From NCBI GenBank assembly GCA_016220085.1, contig JACRIN010000030.1:1-64000 (forward strand): a stretch of 64,000 nt of DNA. The letters run 5' to 3'. A model generated the notes under the pieces. It ran no database searches. It saw only the letters and a program-made list of their open reading frames with translations, and had not been told where the DNA came from. The translations under genes were made by a program, and so were the position numbers. Shown here one piece after another: positions 1 through 8,829 of the stretch. The DNA is from Planctomycetota bacterium. Lineage in GTDB: Bacteria > Planctomycetota > UBA1135 > GCA-002686595. Position 1 is the first letter of the stretch; every line of letters begins with the position of its first letter.

Positions 1-510
1 ATCGAGGCAGAACTGGCGGCGCGTCTCCGCGGCGAGCCACTGCGAGACGGCAGTGACCGCGTCGCTCGCGCGGATCACGAACTGGGTCAGCGGCGAGTAC
101 GACGGATCGTTCCCGACGAGCGTGATGTCGGTGCCGTGCAGCGTCGTCACGACCTTGGGCGCGGGATGTCCGCCGTCCGCTTGCGCGGCGCTGCGCGCGA
201 GGAACGCCGAGACCGCGTGCGGCAGCGCGTAGTGCGCGTGCACGATGTCCAGGCCGATCTCGCGGTGCACGTTGAGGATCGCCGAGGTGATCGCGAGGTC
301 GTGCGGCGTCGAGTGGAACAACGGATACGGAACGCCTTGCGCGCGGTGCATCTGCACCGGACCCGGCGACATCGCGAGGCGCGGCGGCACTTCGTGCGAG
401 AACAGGTGCACTTGGTGGCCGACGTCGGCGAGCGAGAGCGCGAGCTCGCTCGCGACGACGCCTGAGCCGCCGTACGTCGGATGGCAGACGATGCCGATCT
501 TGAGCGTCAT
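1..510 (-). CDS. bshA: BshA, N-acetylglucosaminyl L-malate synthase (3' end beyond window)
   Basis: First step of bacillithiol synthesis: a GT4-type retaining glycosyltransferase joins UDP-GlcNAc to L-malate in the cytoplasm. Only the first 170 codons are present. The N-terminus reads [20 protein letters not shown], with the glycine-rich loop typical of BshA, followed by [20 protein letters not shown] and [12 protein letters not shown], all familiar BshA blocks. The ATG at 510 has GAGAGG about seven bases upstream. The gene starts 16 bp after the parA-like stop and is the last visible gene of a run that also holds bshC and bshB, which supports the assignment over a generic glycosyltransferase. 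The C-terminal sugar-nucleotide domain lies outside the window. Confidence 0.93.
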   Translation of the reverse strand, partial: MTLKIGIVCHPTYGGSGVVASELALSLADVGHQVHLFSHEVPPRLAMSPGPVQMHRAQGVPYPLFHSTPHDLAITSAILNVHREIGLDIVHAHYALPHAVSAFLARSAAQADGGHPAPKVVTTLHGTDITLVGNDPSYSPLTQFVIRASDAVTAVSQWLAAETRRQFCLD

Positions 511-526
511 GCGCGACGCCTCTCGA

Positions 527-1930
527 TCACGTTTCGCTCGACGCGTCGTCTTGCAACAAGAGCGCGTCGTTGGGGAGTTCGGGCAGTTCGTCTTCGCTAG
601 ACGGAGGCTCCGCGAGGGCGGGCGCGCCGAAGCCGTAGCTCGTCAGGCGATTCTCGAGCTCGACGGGAGCCTTGGCGGCAGCGACTTCGACGAGAGACGG
701 ACGCTCCGCGACCGCGAGCGCGGTGTACGCGAGCGAGTGGAGCGCTGGCTCGACGGTGGCGGCCGGCGCGTCGTCGCGCGCGTGGCCGTTCTCGGGCTCA
801 CGCCCGTTGTCAGGCTCACGCTGGGCCGCAGGCTCGCGGCCGGTCCCGGGCTCGCGCGCCGGTTCGCAAGACGTGCCGTTCGCGGGTTCGCGCGTCGTCG
901 CGGAGGCGCGCCCGGGCGCCGACGTGTGCGGGGCCGCGGGCACGATATCGACGTCGCGCAACGGGACGTTCGCGTCCGACTCGTGCGCCGCGGGCGGCGT
1001 GATTTCGGCGGCCGCGGGTTTCGGCGCGCGCCGCTCGCGCGGCGGTTTGGCCTGCGGCAGCGACGTCTTGTCGGCGGGTTTCTCGCTCGGCGTCGCGGCT
1101 TCCGCGCGCGGCGGACGCGGCAGCGGCGCGAGGTCGGCGTCGCGCGATTCCTGGTGCAGGAGTTCGAGCGCGAGCGCGGTGTAGTCGGACGCGCCGGAGC
1201 ACTCGGGGGCGTAGTCGAAGATCGTGCGGCCGTAGCTCGGTGCTTCGGCGAGCTTGACGTTCTTGCCGATCGGCCGCGCGAACACCTGGCCGGGGAAGTA
1301 GCTCTTGATCTCCGCGAGCACTTCGCGCCCGAGCTTCAGCCGGCTGTCGTACATGCACGGCAGCATACCGGCGAGCGAGAGGCTCGGGTTCAAGCGCTTC
1401 TGCAGCAGCTTGAGCACCTCGATCAGCTTCGACATGCCTTGCAGCGCGAAGAACTCGGTCTGCAGCGTCACGATCGTCTCTCCGACCGCGACCAAGCCGT
1501 TGATGGAGAGCAGTCCGAGGCTCGGCGGGCAGTCGATCAAGAGATAGTCCGCCGGGGGGCGGCCATCCTTCTCTCTCGCTTCGCGTTCCCAAGTGTCGAG
1601 CGCGTCGCGCAGCAGCGACTCGCGACCGATCGCGCTCGCGAGCTCGAGCTCCGCGCCCGACAGATCGATGTTGGACGACACGATCGAGAGGTTCGGCGTG
1701 CGCGTCGGACGGAGCGCTTGCCCCACGCTCGTCTCGCCGGTCAGCACGGTGTAGATCGACGGCTCGTTCTGATCGGCGGGCACGTCGAGGTGCAGTGAGA
1801 GGTTCGCTTGCGGATCGAGGTCGATCACCACGACGCGTCGCCCGGCGAGCGCGAGCGCCGCGCCGAGGTTCGCCACGGTCGTGGTCTTTCCCACGCCGCC
1901 CTTCTGGTTGATGATGGCGATCCGGCGCAT
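527..1930 (-). CDS. ParA/Soj-family ATPase with long disordered C-terminal tail
   Basis: Deviant Walker-type ATPase. Residues 10-17 are the KGGVGKTT P-loop with its signature lysine, 37-43 are DLDPQAN, and 129-136 hold the YLLIDCPP Walker B. The ParA fold ends near residue 260, the usual length for Soj. About 205 further residues rich in Pro, Ala, Glu and Arg follow, including repeated REP and REPxNG-like units around 355-385; I recognise no domain there. The best guess is the ParA partner of the ParB encoded at 10.3 kb, but it sits 8 kb away and between bshB and bshA, so another MinD/ParA cargo-positioning role is possible. The start is ATG at 1930; bshB stops 42 bp upstream. Confidence 0.88.
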   Translation of the reverse strand: MRRIAIINQKGGVGKTTTVANLGAALALAGRRVVVIDLDPQANLSLHLDVPADQNEPSIYTVLTGETSVGQALRPTRTPNLSIVSSNIDLSGAELELASAIGRESLLRDALDTWEREAREKDGRPPADYLLIDCPPSLGLLSINGLVAVGETIVTLQTEFFALQGMSKLIEVLKLLQKRLNPSLSLAGMLPCMYDSRLKLGREVLAEIKSYFPGQVFARPIGKNVKLAEAPSYGRTIFDYAPECSGASDYTALALELLHQESRDADLAPLPRPPRAEAATPSEKPADKTSLPQAKPPRERRAPKPAAAEITPPAAHESDANVPLRDVDIVPAAPHTSAPGRASATTREPANGTSCEPAREPGTGREPAAQREPDNGREPENGHARDDAPAATVEPALHSLAYTALAVAERPSLVEVAAAKAPVELENRLTSYGFGAPALAEPPSSEDELPELPNDALLLQDDASSET

Positions 1931-1972
1931 CGAGCGGGAATTGTAGCGAGCCGGAGCGCCCGGCGTTCGCGT

Positions 1973-2686
1973 TCAGGCGAGCATCGCGACGTCGCCGAGC
2001 AGCAGCGGGCCGGCGTGCAAGAGTCCTTCGCCGTAGCGCGCGCCGACGCGCTCGCCGTAGAACCGCGCGCGGGTCTCCATGCGCGAGAGGATGTCGGCCC
2101 CGAACAGGAAGTGTTGGCCGCGGTCGCCGGGGTTGGCGGGCTCCAGTTGAGTGCGATAGCAGTTGACGAGCTCGAGCTTGCGCTCCCAGAACGCGCCGAT
2201 GTCGACGACGAACGTGGCGTCGAACGGCACGTGGCCGGCGAAATGCAGCAGGCGTTTCGGCCGCGCGGCGCCAGGGCCGCCGTCGAGCTCGGCGAGGCGC
2301 TGGAGCCCCGAGAGGTACCAGGCTTCGTGCGCGAGGCGTCCGCACGCCACGTGGTCGGGGTGCAGGTCCTCGACGTGGTGCGCGATCACGAGGTCCGGCC
2401 GGTGGAAGCGCAGGATGCGAGCGAGGCGCTCGCGGGCGTCGATCGTCACCTCGACGCGACCGTCCGGGAGCTCCAGGTTCTCCCGCACGGCGAGGCCGAT
2501 CAGCTCGCTCGCGCGTTGCGTCTCGCGATCGCGGTCCGCGCGTGAGCCGCGCGTGCCCATCTCGCCGCGAGTCAGCTCGACGACGCCCACCTTGCGTCCC
2601 GCGGCGGCGAGCTTGAGCAGCGTGCCGCCGACGCAGATCTCGGCGTCGTCGGGGTGCGCGGCGATAACGATCAGGTCGAGCTTCAT
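1973..2686 (-). CDS. bshB1: BshB, LmbE-family GlcNAc-malate deacetylase
   Basis: Zinc-dependent deacetylase making glucosaminyl-malate, the second bacillithiol step. At 237 residues it matches the family. The AHPDDAE metal motif is at residues 10-16 and the second motif HPDH at 109-112. The open frame extends upstream, but the ATG at 2686 places the metal motif at the normal distance from the N-terminus and overlaps the bshC stop codon by four bases (ATGA), indicating translational coupling. Location between bshC and bshA argues for BshB1 rather than a mycothiol or general LmbE deacetylase. Confidence 0.92.
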   Translation of the reverse strand: MKLDLIVIAAHPDDAEICVGGTLLKLAAAGRKVGVVELTRGEMGTRGSRADRDRETQRASELIGLAVRENLELPDGRVEVTIDARERLARILRFHRPDLVIAHHVEDLHPDHVACGRLAHEAWYLSGLQRLAELDGGPGAARPKRLLHFAGHVPFDATFVVDIGAFWERKLELVNCYRTQLEPANPGDRGQHFLFGADILSRMETRARFYGERVGARYGEGLLHAGPLLLGDVAMLA

Positions 2687-4320
2687 TCGGTGAGGTCCAG
2701 AGGCGCGGAATCGGCGGGCGTGGAGTCGGCGAGCTCCGGGAGACCGACGAGCAGCGTGCGCGCGTCGAACGGATCGATCGCGGCCGCGAGCTCGGCGATC
2801 CACTCGGTGCCGTAGCGCGCGACGAAGTCGAGCGGGCCGAGCACGCGCTCTTGCGGCTCGCCGAGCGGCAGGAGCGTGTTCGCGACACGTCGCACGCTGC
2901 GACGGCCGCGACCGGACGCATTTTGGTGCACGCGCTCGGCCTTTTCACGCGCAGTCTCGAGCAGCACGCGCGCTTGGTGCGCGGTGCGCTTGAGCGATTG
3001 CGCGAGCCCCGGATCGATCGGTGCGAGCTCGTCGCGCAACGCGTTGATGTCGCGTTCGATCGAGCGACCGAGCTCGCGCATCCGTGCGATCACCGGCAGC
3101 TCGGGTGTGGCGACTTCTTGCGTCAGCAGTGTCGGTTCGGCGAGCACGCGCGCGGCGGTGAACTCGAGTTTCGCGAGCGCGTCGCGCGTCGGAGCGTCGA
3201 TCAGCGTGCACGACGCACGCGGGACGAAGCTGGTGCGCGGCACGTCGGCGTGCAGTCGCAGCTCGCCGAGTTCGGCGTGGTACGCGAGCTCTCCCCATCC
3301 GCCGACGTACGCGACCGCGGGCAGAGCCAGGTCCTGCACCAACGGGCGCAGCAGCGCGCCGGCGGAGTAGCCTCGCGGATCTTGCTCGATCGCGTGAACG
3401 AGCTCCGCGGTGGTGATCGTCGTCGGCTCGTCGTCGAGCCGCCAACCGCCGTCGACCGCGCGCAGCGCACGGCGACCGCGTTCATCGACGCGGAAGAGCA
3501 GCGCGGCTTCGCGCGGATCGATTGCGGGCTCGAAGCCGTCGCGTCGCATCGCATCCGCGCCCGCGGCGAGCGACGCGAGTGGTTCGCTCGCCACCAAGCG
3601 CGCGAGCGCCTTCGACAACGCGGGCCGCAATGCGGCCGGTTCGAAGACCGCGACGCCGAGCTCGCCGACCAACGCCTCGAGTCCGCGCGAGAACGCGCCC
3701 GAGAGTGTCTCCCCGACGCGCGGCATCAACAGCTCGAGCGCCTCCGGCAGGAGCTTGGCCTGCGGGAGCGATGCGTGGCACGCTTCTGCCGCGGCGCGCA
3801 GACGATGGCGATGCTCGTCGAGCACGATGCGCGAGAACGGGTGACGGCCCGACGAGAGACCGGCGAGCGCGATGCGTTGCAGATCGAGGTTGACGTTCTG
3901 CACGAACGCGTGATTCACCTCGGCGAGATCGTGATCGTCCGCGTGGTTCCAGAAGAGCGCGATCACCGGCGTCCCCCATCGACGCTCGAGCTCTTCGGCG
4001 AGGCGGGCCGCGGTCAACGCCTTGTAGAGACTGTAGAGCGGCGCGACCAGCAAGCCCGGTTGTTGACCGGTGACGATCGCGCACGCTTGCGGGTGTGTGA
4101 GCTTCGCGAGCGTGCGCCGCGTCGCGTCCGAACGGCCGTGCGAGAGCGCCGCGACCCACTCCGCTCGCTCCGACGGCGTGAAGCGCGACGTGGGGCGAGA
4201 GAAGTCGTTCGCTGCGAGCGCGACGTGCACGCCCGCGAGCGCGAGCTTGCGTTCGAGTGCGGCGCGCGCGATCGGCGTCAGCACCGATGCGGGCGGATTC
4301 AGCCGTTCGAACGTGAGCAT
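2683..4320 (-). CDS. bshC: BshC, putative cysteine ligase of bacillithiol synthesis
   Basis: Third step: proposed to attach cysteine to glucosaminyl-malate. The 545-residue length matches BshC. Diagnostic blocks are VTGQQPGLLVAPLYSLYKA, the FWNHADDHDLAEVNHA stretch and, further on, AYVGGWGELAYHAEL. The C-terminal third contains the helical coiled-coil segment typical of the family. The frame is open far upstream, but the ATG at 4320 follows the pyrF stop by 8 bp. The stop overlaps the bshB start. With bshB and bshA downstream, the full three-enzyme pathway appears to be encoded here in one transcription unit. Confidence 0.92.
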   Translation of the reverse strand: MLTFERLNPPASVLTPIARAALERKLALAGVHVALAANDFSRPTSRFTPSERAEWVAALSHGRSDATRRTLAKLTHPQACAIVTGQQPGLLVAPLYSLYKALTAARLAEELERRWGTPVIALFWNHADDHDLAEVNHAFVQNVNLDLQRIALAGLSSGRHPFSRIVLDEHRHRLRAAAEACHASLPQAKLLPEALELLMPRVGETLSGAFSRGLEALVGELGVAVFEPAALRPALSKALARLVASEPLASLAAGADAMRRDGFEPAIDPREAALLFRVDERGRRALRAVDGGWRLDDEPTTITTAELVHAIEQDPRGYSAGALLRPLVQDLALPAVAYVGGWGELAYHAELGELRLHADVPRTSFVPRASCTLIDAPTRDALAKLEFTAARVLAEPTLLTQEVATPELPVIARMRELGRSIERDINALRDELAPIDPGLAQSLKRTAHQARVLLETAREKAERVHQNASGRGRRSVRRVANTLLPLGEPQERVLGPLDFVARYGTEWIAELAAAIDPFDARTLLVGLPELADSTPADSAPLDLTE

Positions 4321-4328
4321 CGCGGACT

Positions 4329-5243
4329 TCAGCGCGCGCCGAGCGCCGCGCCGAGGTCTTGGATCATCGCATCGAGCGCGGCGCGCGTGGCGTCCTTCCA
4401 GGACTTGCCGGCGTAGCGCGGCTCGCGGTGGGCGAACAGGATGCCGCGCGAGGAGTTGACCAGAGCGCCGCGCGGGGCGCCCGACGTCGGCAGGAACGCG
4501 CCGACGACATCTTTCGCTCCTGCGCCCTGCGCGCCGTAGCCCGGCAGCAAGAACGGAGTGCGAGGCATGCGCTCGCGGAACGACGCGAGCTCGGCACCGT
4601 GGGTCGCGCCGACGACCGCGCCGACGCTCGAGAGGCCGCACTCGCCGACCAGCTCCGCGCCCCACTTCACGACGGCGTCGGCGACGTGAAACGAGAGCTC
4701 GGGAGAACCGTGGCGTTGGAAGTCGGCGCTGCCCTTGTTCGACGTGCGCACGAGCACATAACAGCCGCGGCCGGTGCGCTTGCAGATCTCGAGGAACGGG
4801 CCGATCGAGTCGCTGCCGAGGAACGGCGAGAGTGTCACGGCGTCGGCGAGCTCGTCCGCGTGCACGCCTGCAACGCCGCCGAGGAACGCATGGGCGTACG
4901 CTTCGGCGGTGCTCGCGATGTCGCCGCGCTTGACGTCCGCGATCACGAGCAGTCCGGCGTTGCGCGCGGTCGCGACGATGCGCTCGAACTGGCGCACGCC
5001 GTCGGAGCCGAGGGCTTCGAAGAACGCTGATTGCGGCTTCACCGCGGGGATGCGACCGGCGACGACGTCGATCACTTCGCAGCAAAAATCGCCGAGCGCT
5101 TGCGCGCGTTCCGCTCGCGTGCGCGCGACGTCGCGCGCGGCCGCGAATTCCGGCGGGAGCAGGTCGAGGATCGGGTCGAGACCGACCAAGCACGCGTTGC
5201 CGCGCTGGTCGATCGCCTGTTGCAGTCGATCGGCGTAGTTCAT
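4329..5243 (-). CDS. pyrF: Orotidine 5'-phosphate decarboxylase (type 2)
   Basis: Last step of UMP synthesis, OMP to UMP plus CO2. The N-terminus has LVGLDPILDLLP, and VIADVKRGDIASTA is the catalytic DxKxxD-type motif of the decarboxylase barrel. FLLPGYGAQGAG is the phosphate-gripping region. At 304 residues with LGDFCCEVIDVVAGRIPAVKP it fits the longer subfamily 2 (actinobacterial and myxobacterial type). The start is ATG at 5243, 54 bp after hemW, and bshC follows 8 bp downstream. Its presence in the operon ties pyrimidine synthesis to the bacillithiol genes only by position. Confidence 0.93.
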   Translation of the reverse strand: MNYADRLQQAIDQRGNACLVGLDPILDLLPPEFAAARDVARTRAERAQALGDFCCEVIDVVAGRIPAVKPQSAFFEALGSDGVRQFERIVATARNAGLLVIADVKRGDIASTAEAYAHAFLGGVAGVHADELADAVTLSPFLGSDSIGPFLEICKRTGRGCYVLVRTSNKGSADFQRHGSPELSFHVADAVVKWGAELVGECGLSSVGAVVGATHGAELASFRERMPRTPFLLPGYGAQGAGAKDVVGAFLPTSGAPRGALVNSSRGILFAHREPRYAGKSWKDATRAALDAMIQDLGAALGAR

Positions 5244-5297
5244 CGCAAAGCGCCGATCCTAGCGCATCGGCGGCCGGCGTTCGCCTCGCCGCGAGGA

Positions 5298-6482
5298 TCA
5301 GTTCGGCGGGTCGTCGACGAGCGCGAAGAAGCGCCGCGCGAGCGTGTCGGCGAGCGGCAATCCGCGTGCGGACAGCGCGAACGCGTCTCCGCGCCGCTCG
5401 AGCCAGCCTTCGTCCGCGAGCGTGGCCGCGCGCTCCGCGAAGACGTCGTGCGCGTGCTCTGGCCAACCGGCGGCGCGACGTGCACGCGCGGGCTCCACGC
5501 CATCGACGAGCCGGAGCCCCAGCCACCAGGTCTCCGCCAGGCGCAGCGCCGGACTCGGGGTCTCGCTCCACGCGGCAGCGGGCTCGCCGCGTTCGATCGC
5601 GCGGCGGTACAGCGCGATCGAGCGCACGTTCCCCGACCGCGTGAACCCGACCTTGCTCGCCGCGGAGGGACCGATGCCGAGATACTCGCCGTTCCTCCAG
5701 TAGTTGAGGTTGTGGCGGCACGCCTCGCCGGGCTTGGCGTAGTTCGAGATCTCGTACGCCGGCCGGTCGGCACGGGCGGTCAGCTCGCGGGTCAGCGCGA
5801 AGAGCTCGAGCTCGAGCTCCTCGGGCAGCGCATGCAGCTTGCCCTCCGCCATCCAGCGCTCGAAGGGCGTCTCTTCCTCGAAGCTGAGGTTGTAGGCCGC
5901 GAGGTGTTCCGACCCCAGCGCCAGGACGCGCGCGAGGTCGCGCTCCCAGCTTGCGCGGCTGTGGCCGGGATGGGCGTAGATCAGGTCGATGTTCACCCGC
6001 TCGAACCCGGCGTTCCGGGCGTGCTCGAACGCTCGGAAGCTCTCGTCGACGCCGTGGACCCGTCCGAAGAGCTCCAGCACCTCGGGTTGCAGGCTCTGGA
6101 AGCCGATCGAGACGCGATTCACGCCGAGCGCGCGCAGCAGGCGCGCCTTCTCCAGCGACAGACTCTCGGGATTGCACTCCGCCGTCACTTCGTCGGCAGA
6201 AGAACGGAACTCGGTCACCTCTTGCAGGCCGTCGAGCAGCGTGCGGAGCTCGGCCTCGGAGAGGTACGTAGGGGTTCCGCCTCCGAGGAAGACCGTCGCG
6301 GGACGGCGCGGTGCCCGCTGGCGCGCCTCCGCCAGGATCGCGGCGACCATCCCTGGGCCGTCCTGCCCCTCGCCCGCGACGGAGAAGAAGTCACAGTAGT
6401 GGCACTTCGCGGTGCAGAACGGAAGGTGCACGTACAGAGGCGTGCCGTCCGGGGCGCGGTCGGATCGCTCCGCCGCGCTCAT
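5298..6482 (-). CDS. hemW: HemW-like radical SAM protein
   Basis: Radical SAM protein of the HemW family, formerly called oxygen-independent coproporphyrinogen oxidase-like; HemW proteins act as heme chaperones. C23, C27 and C30 in CTAKCHYC are the CxxxCxxC ligands of the 4Fe-4S cluster. FLGGGTPTYLS and the TAECNPESL block are characteristic, and the C-terminal HemW domain follows (SNYAKPGEACRHNLNYW). The 394 residues match the usual length. The start is ATG at 6482, 9 bp after the sigma factor stop, so the two are likely cotranscribed. HemW is favoured over HemN because the N-terminal HemN extension is absent. Confidence 0.9.
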   Translation of the reverse strand: MSAAERSDRAPDGTPLYVHLPFCTAKCHYCDFFSVAGEGQDGPGMVAAILAEARQRAPRRPATVFLGGGTPTYLSEAELRTLLDGLQEVTEFRSSADEVTAECNPESLSLEKARLLRALGVNRVSIGFQSLQPEVLELFGRVHGVDESFRAFEHARNAGFERVNIDLIYAHPGHSRASWERDLARVLALGSEHLAAYNLSFEEETPFERWMAEGKLHALPEELELELFALTRELTARADRPAYEISNYAKPGEACRHNLNYWRNGEYLGIGPSAASKVGFTRSGNVRSIALYRRAIERGEPAAAWSETPSPALRLAETWWLGLRLVDGVEPARARRAAGWPEHAHDVFAERAATLADEGWLERRGDAFALSARGLPLADTLARRFFALVDDPPN

Positions 6483-6491
6483 GCGCGCTGC

Positions 6492-7304
6492 TCACTCGCC
6501 ACTCATCACATTGTAGAGCTTGCGAAGCGCTTCTCGCTCGATCTGGCGGACGCGTTCTCGCGTCAACCCGACGACCTTGCCGATCTCCTTGAGCGTCATC
6601 GGCTCCGCGTTGTCCTGTCCCAGGCCGTAGCGCAGCTTCAGGATCGTCGCCTCGCGCTCGTCGATCACCGACAGCAAGTGTTCCAAGCGCAGGAGCAGGT
6701 CCTTGTTGAGGAGCTTCTCGTCCGGCGTCAAGGTCGTCGCGTCCTCGACGGTGTCTTGGTTGGTCGTCAGCGTGTCCAGCGAGAGCTGCGCGCCGAGGCT
6801 CGACGTCTGGATCGTGCGCTTGAAGAGCGCCCAGTTCGCCTCGGGAATGCCCAGCTCCAGCGCGACCTCCTCGAGGCTCGGCGCGCGGCCGAGCATGAAG
6901 CCGAGCTCCTGGCTGACGAGTCGCCAGCGGGAAATCAGTTCCGCCATGTAGCCCGGCACCCGCACGGACTTCACGGTGTTCAGCAGCGCGCGTCGGATCG
7001 ACTGCTTGATCCACCACGTTGCGTACGTCGAGAACCGACAGCCCGCGTTGGGATCGAACTTCTCGGCGGCCTTCATCAGGCCGATGTTCCCTTCGGCGAT
7101 CAGGTCCTGGAGCGCGAGCCCGCGCTCCGAATACACCTTCGCGACGGAGACGACGAGGCGCAGATTCGCGCGGATCATGTGCTCGCGCGCGGCCAGATCG
7201 CCGGCCTGGATCCTCCGACCGAGCTCGCGTTCCTCGCCGGGCGAGAGCAGCGGGATCTCGTTGATCTCCTGGAGGTAGGTCTCGAGGCAGCGTTCCGAGG
7301 AAAT
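6492..7304 (-). CDS. Sigma-70 family RNA polymerase sigma factor (RpoD/SigA-like), probable ATT start
   Basis: Primary-like or group 2 sigma factor. Region 1.2 (ETYLQEINEIPLLSPGEERE), region 2 (DLIAEGNIGLMKAAEKFD, then FSTYATWWIKQSI), region 3 and region 4 with LTRERVRQIEREALRKL are all present, giving about 270 residues. The first ATG (7178) lies inside region 2.1 and would delete region 1.2, so it cannot be the true start. Between it and an in-frame TAG near 7466 there is no ATG, GTG or TTG. The ATT at 7304-7302 has AGGAG seven bases upstream and begins exactly where homologues begin, so I chose it. It is the first gene of a seven-gene leftward run. Confidence 0.85.
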   Translation of the reverse strand: MSSERCLETYLQEINEIPLLSPGEERELGRRIQAGDLAAREHMIRANLRLVVSVAKVYSERGLALQDLIAEGNIGLMKAAEKFDPNAGCRFSTYATWWIKQSIRRALLNTVKSVRVPGYMAELISRWRLVSQELGFMLGRAPSLEEVALELGIPEANWALFKRTIQTSSLGAQLSLDTLTTNQDTVEDATTLTPDEKLLNKDLLLRLEHLLSVIDEREATILKLRYGLGQDNAEPMTLKEIGKVVGLTRERVRQIEREALRKLYNVMSGE

Positions 7305-7316
7305 GGCGATGCTCCT
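7302..7316 (-). promoter_or_regulatory. Shine-Dalgarno plus ATT initiation site of the sigma factor
   Basis: Reading leftward, AGGAG (7316-7312) is followed by a seven-base spacer and ATT (7304-7302). No conventional start codon exists in frame between the upstream stop and the conserved region. ATC codons nearby are other candidates but are spaced worse. AUU starts are known for infC, where initiation is controlled by IF3. Whether the same holds here is inference. Confidence 0.6.
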
Positions 7317-7509
7317 TTGGATGGCCTCCCGCGAGGAACGAGGGAGGAAGCGCGGCCTGAATCGGCGTCCGCCGCGGCCGTTCTTGAGCGCCGCGCGGAA
7401 TGCGCCGTGTTCCGGCAGGCCTTTCCACGGGACCTCGGCGTGCCCGTTTCCCTCTGGAGTCTGCTAACTTTGGCCGCAGGCTCGCCCAAGCCGATCCATA
7501 GCGCCCCGC

Positions 7510-8820
7510 ATGACCGATCGCTCTCTCGAGGAAGTCATCCACGAACGCGAGTTCTGCGCGCTGCTGAACGCGCGCGCGTCGTCCTTCTGGATGTTGTGCA
7601 ACACCCTGCTCGAGACCTCGAGCAAGGACTGGGGCAAGAAGCACTACTATCCGCTCGTGAGCGAGGCGGAAGCGCTCGAATCGTTCCTCGACGACTTCGG
7701 AGCCCAGTACAACCGCACCTATTCGCCGCTGCGCGAGTTCGTCGCCTCGGCGCGGTGGTTCGCGCTCTCCGGGTTCAGTCTCGGTCATCTCCAAGGGCGC
7801 TTCGAGCGCTACGGGATCGTCCAAGAGCTCGACGCGGACGATGTCGCCGATCTGCGGCGGTCGTTCCACCGTGCAGGCGCGATGATCCGACGCTCCACGC
7901 TCAACCTGCTGCAAGAGATCCAGAAAGAAGCGCGCACGCTCGGGCTCGACCTTCCGAAGGAAGGCCTTCAAGAGAACGACTTCGCCGACGGCTTCACGCG
8001 CCAACGCCTGCCGCGCAACGTCGGTCAAGAGGAGATCGTCGACGAGGAGCAGCGCATCGCCGAGATCGCCTCCAAGTTCGTCGCCGCCTGCACCATGTTC
8101 GCCGGTCTCGGCGTGCGCCGAGTCCCAGCGCAGAAGGAGCGCGAGCAGTACCTGTCTCGTGTGTGCAGCGAAGAACGAGCTCGCGTCTACGAAGCGATCG
8201 TCCACAACCTGCAGTCGACCTACGACACGCACGTGAAGAACACGGTCCTGGAAGGTCAGGACGAGAAGCTGCCCCGCTTGCGTGGGCACCTATCCGCGTC
8301 GCTGCACTTCCTAGAGGCCGTGACGTTCCTCACGCACTTCGTCGAGCGGCACGACAGTGGCTCTCGGGACGAAAAAGCGGAGCGACGCATGCACTCGCTC
8401 GTCGATCGCGCCGAGGTGCAGGATGTGATCCTGAACCACCTCCTTTACTGGGCCGATCGGTTCATGCGAGGCGGCAAGGCTCTTGCGGAGTCGCTGCTAC
8501 GCCAGTACACGAACGTGCAGGAGCTCGTCGTCGAACTGCCCGACGATCTCAAACTCCACGCGCGACCCGCGGCGCTGATCGTGAGCATCGTCAATCGCTA
8601 CGCCACGCCGGTCGAGTTGGAGGTCGACGGGCGACGCTGCAACGCGAGTTCGATCCTCGACGTGCTCGTGACGGTCGGCTCCCATCCGGAAGCGCGGCGC
8701 TACGTGTTCCGCGGCGACGAGAACCCCCTGCGCGACATCGGCTTGCTCTTCCAGCACGGGTTGGGCGAGCACGGCATGGATCGTTTGCCGCCCGAACTGC
8801 AGTACCTGCGCAACGCGTAA
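7510..8820 (+). CDS. Uncharacterised protein with C-terminal HPr-like phosphocarrier domain
   Basis: Residues 1-335 are a soluble, mostly helical region I do not recognise. Residues 337-425 look like PTS HPr: LKLHARPAALIVSIVNRY carries the active-site histidine (H350) followed by Arg at the HPr position, and CNASSILDVLVTVG corresponds to the segment around regulatory Ser46. HPr is normally a free 85-90 residue protein, so fusion to a large N-terminal module is unusual. No PTS permease, EI or HPr kinase gene is in the window. The gene is divergent from the sigma factor (205 bp between starts) and convergent with the phosphoesterase (9 bp). A phosphorylation-controlled regulator is plausible but unproven. 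Confidence 0.75.
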   Translation: MTDRSLEEVIHEREFCALLNARASSFWMLCNTLLETSSKDWGKKHYYPLVSEAEALESFLDDFGAQYNRTYSPLREFVASARWFALSGFSLGHLQGRFERYGIVQELDADDVADLRRSFHRAGAMIRRSTLNLLQEIQKEARTLGLDLPKEGLQENDFADGFTRQRLPRNVGQEEIVDEEQRIAEIASKFVAACTMFAGLGVRRVPAQKEREQYLSRVCSEERARVYEAIVHNLQSTYDTHVKNTVLEGQDEKLPRLRGHLSASLHFLEAVTFLTHFVERHDSGSRDEKAERRMHSLVDRAEVQDVILNHLLYWADRFMRGGKALAESLLRQYTNVQELVVELPDDLKLHARPAALIVSIVNRYATPVELEVDGRRCNASSILDVLVTVGSHPEARRYVFRGDENPLRDIGLLFQHGLGEHGMDRLPPELQYLRNA

Positions 8821-8829
8821 AGCCTCGGC

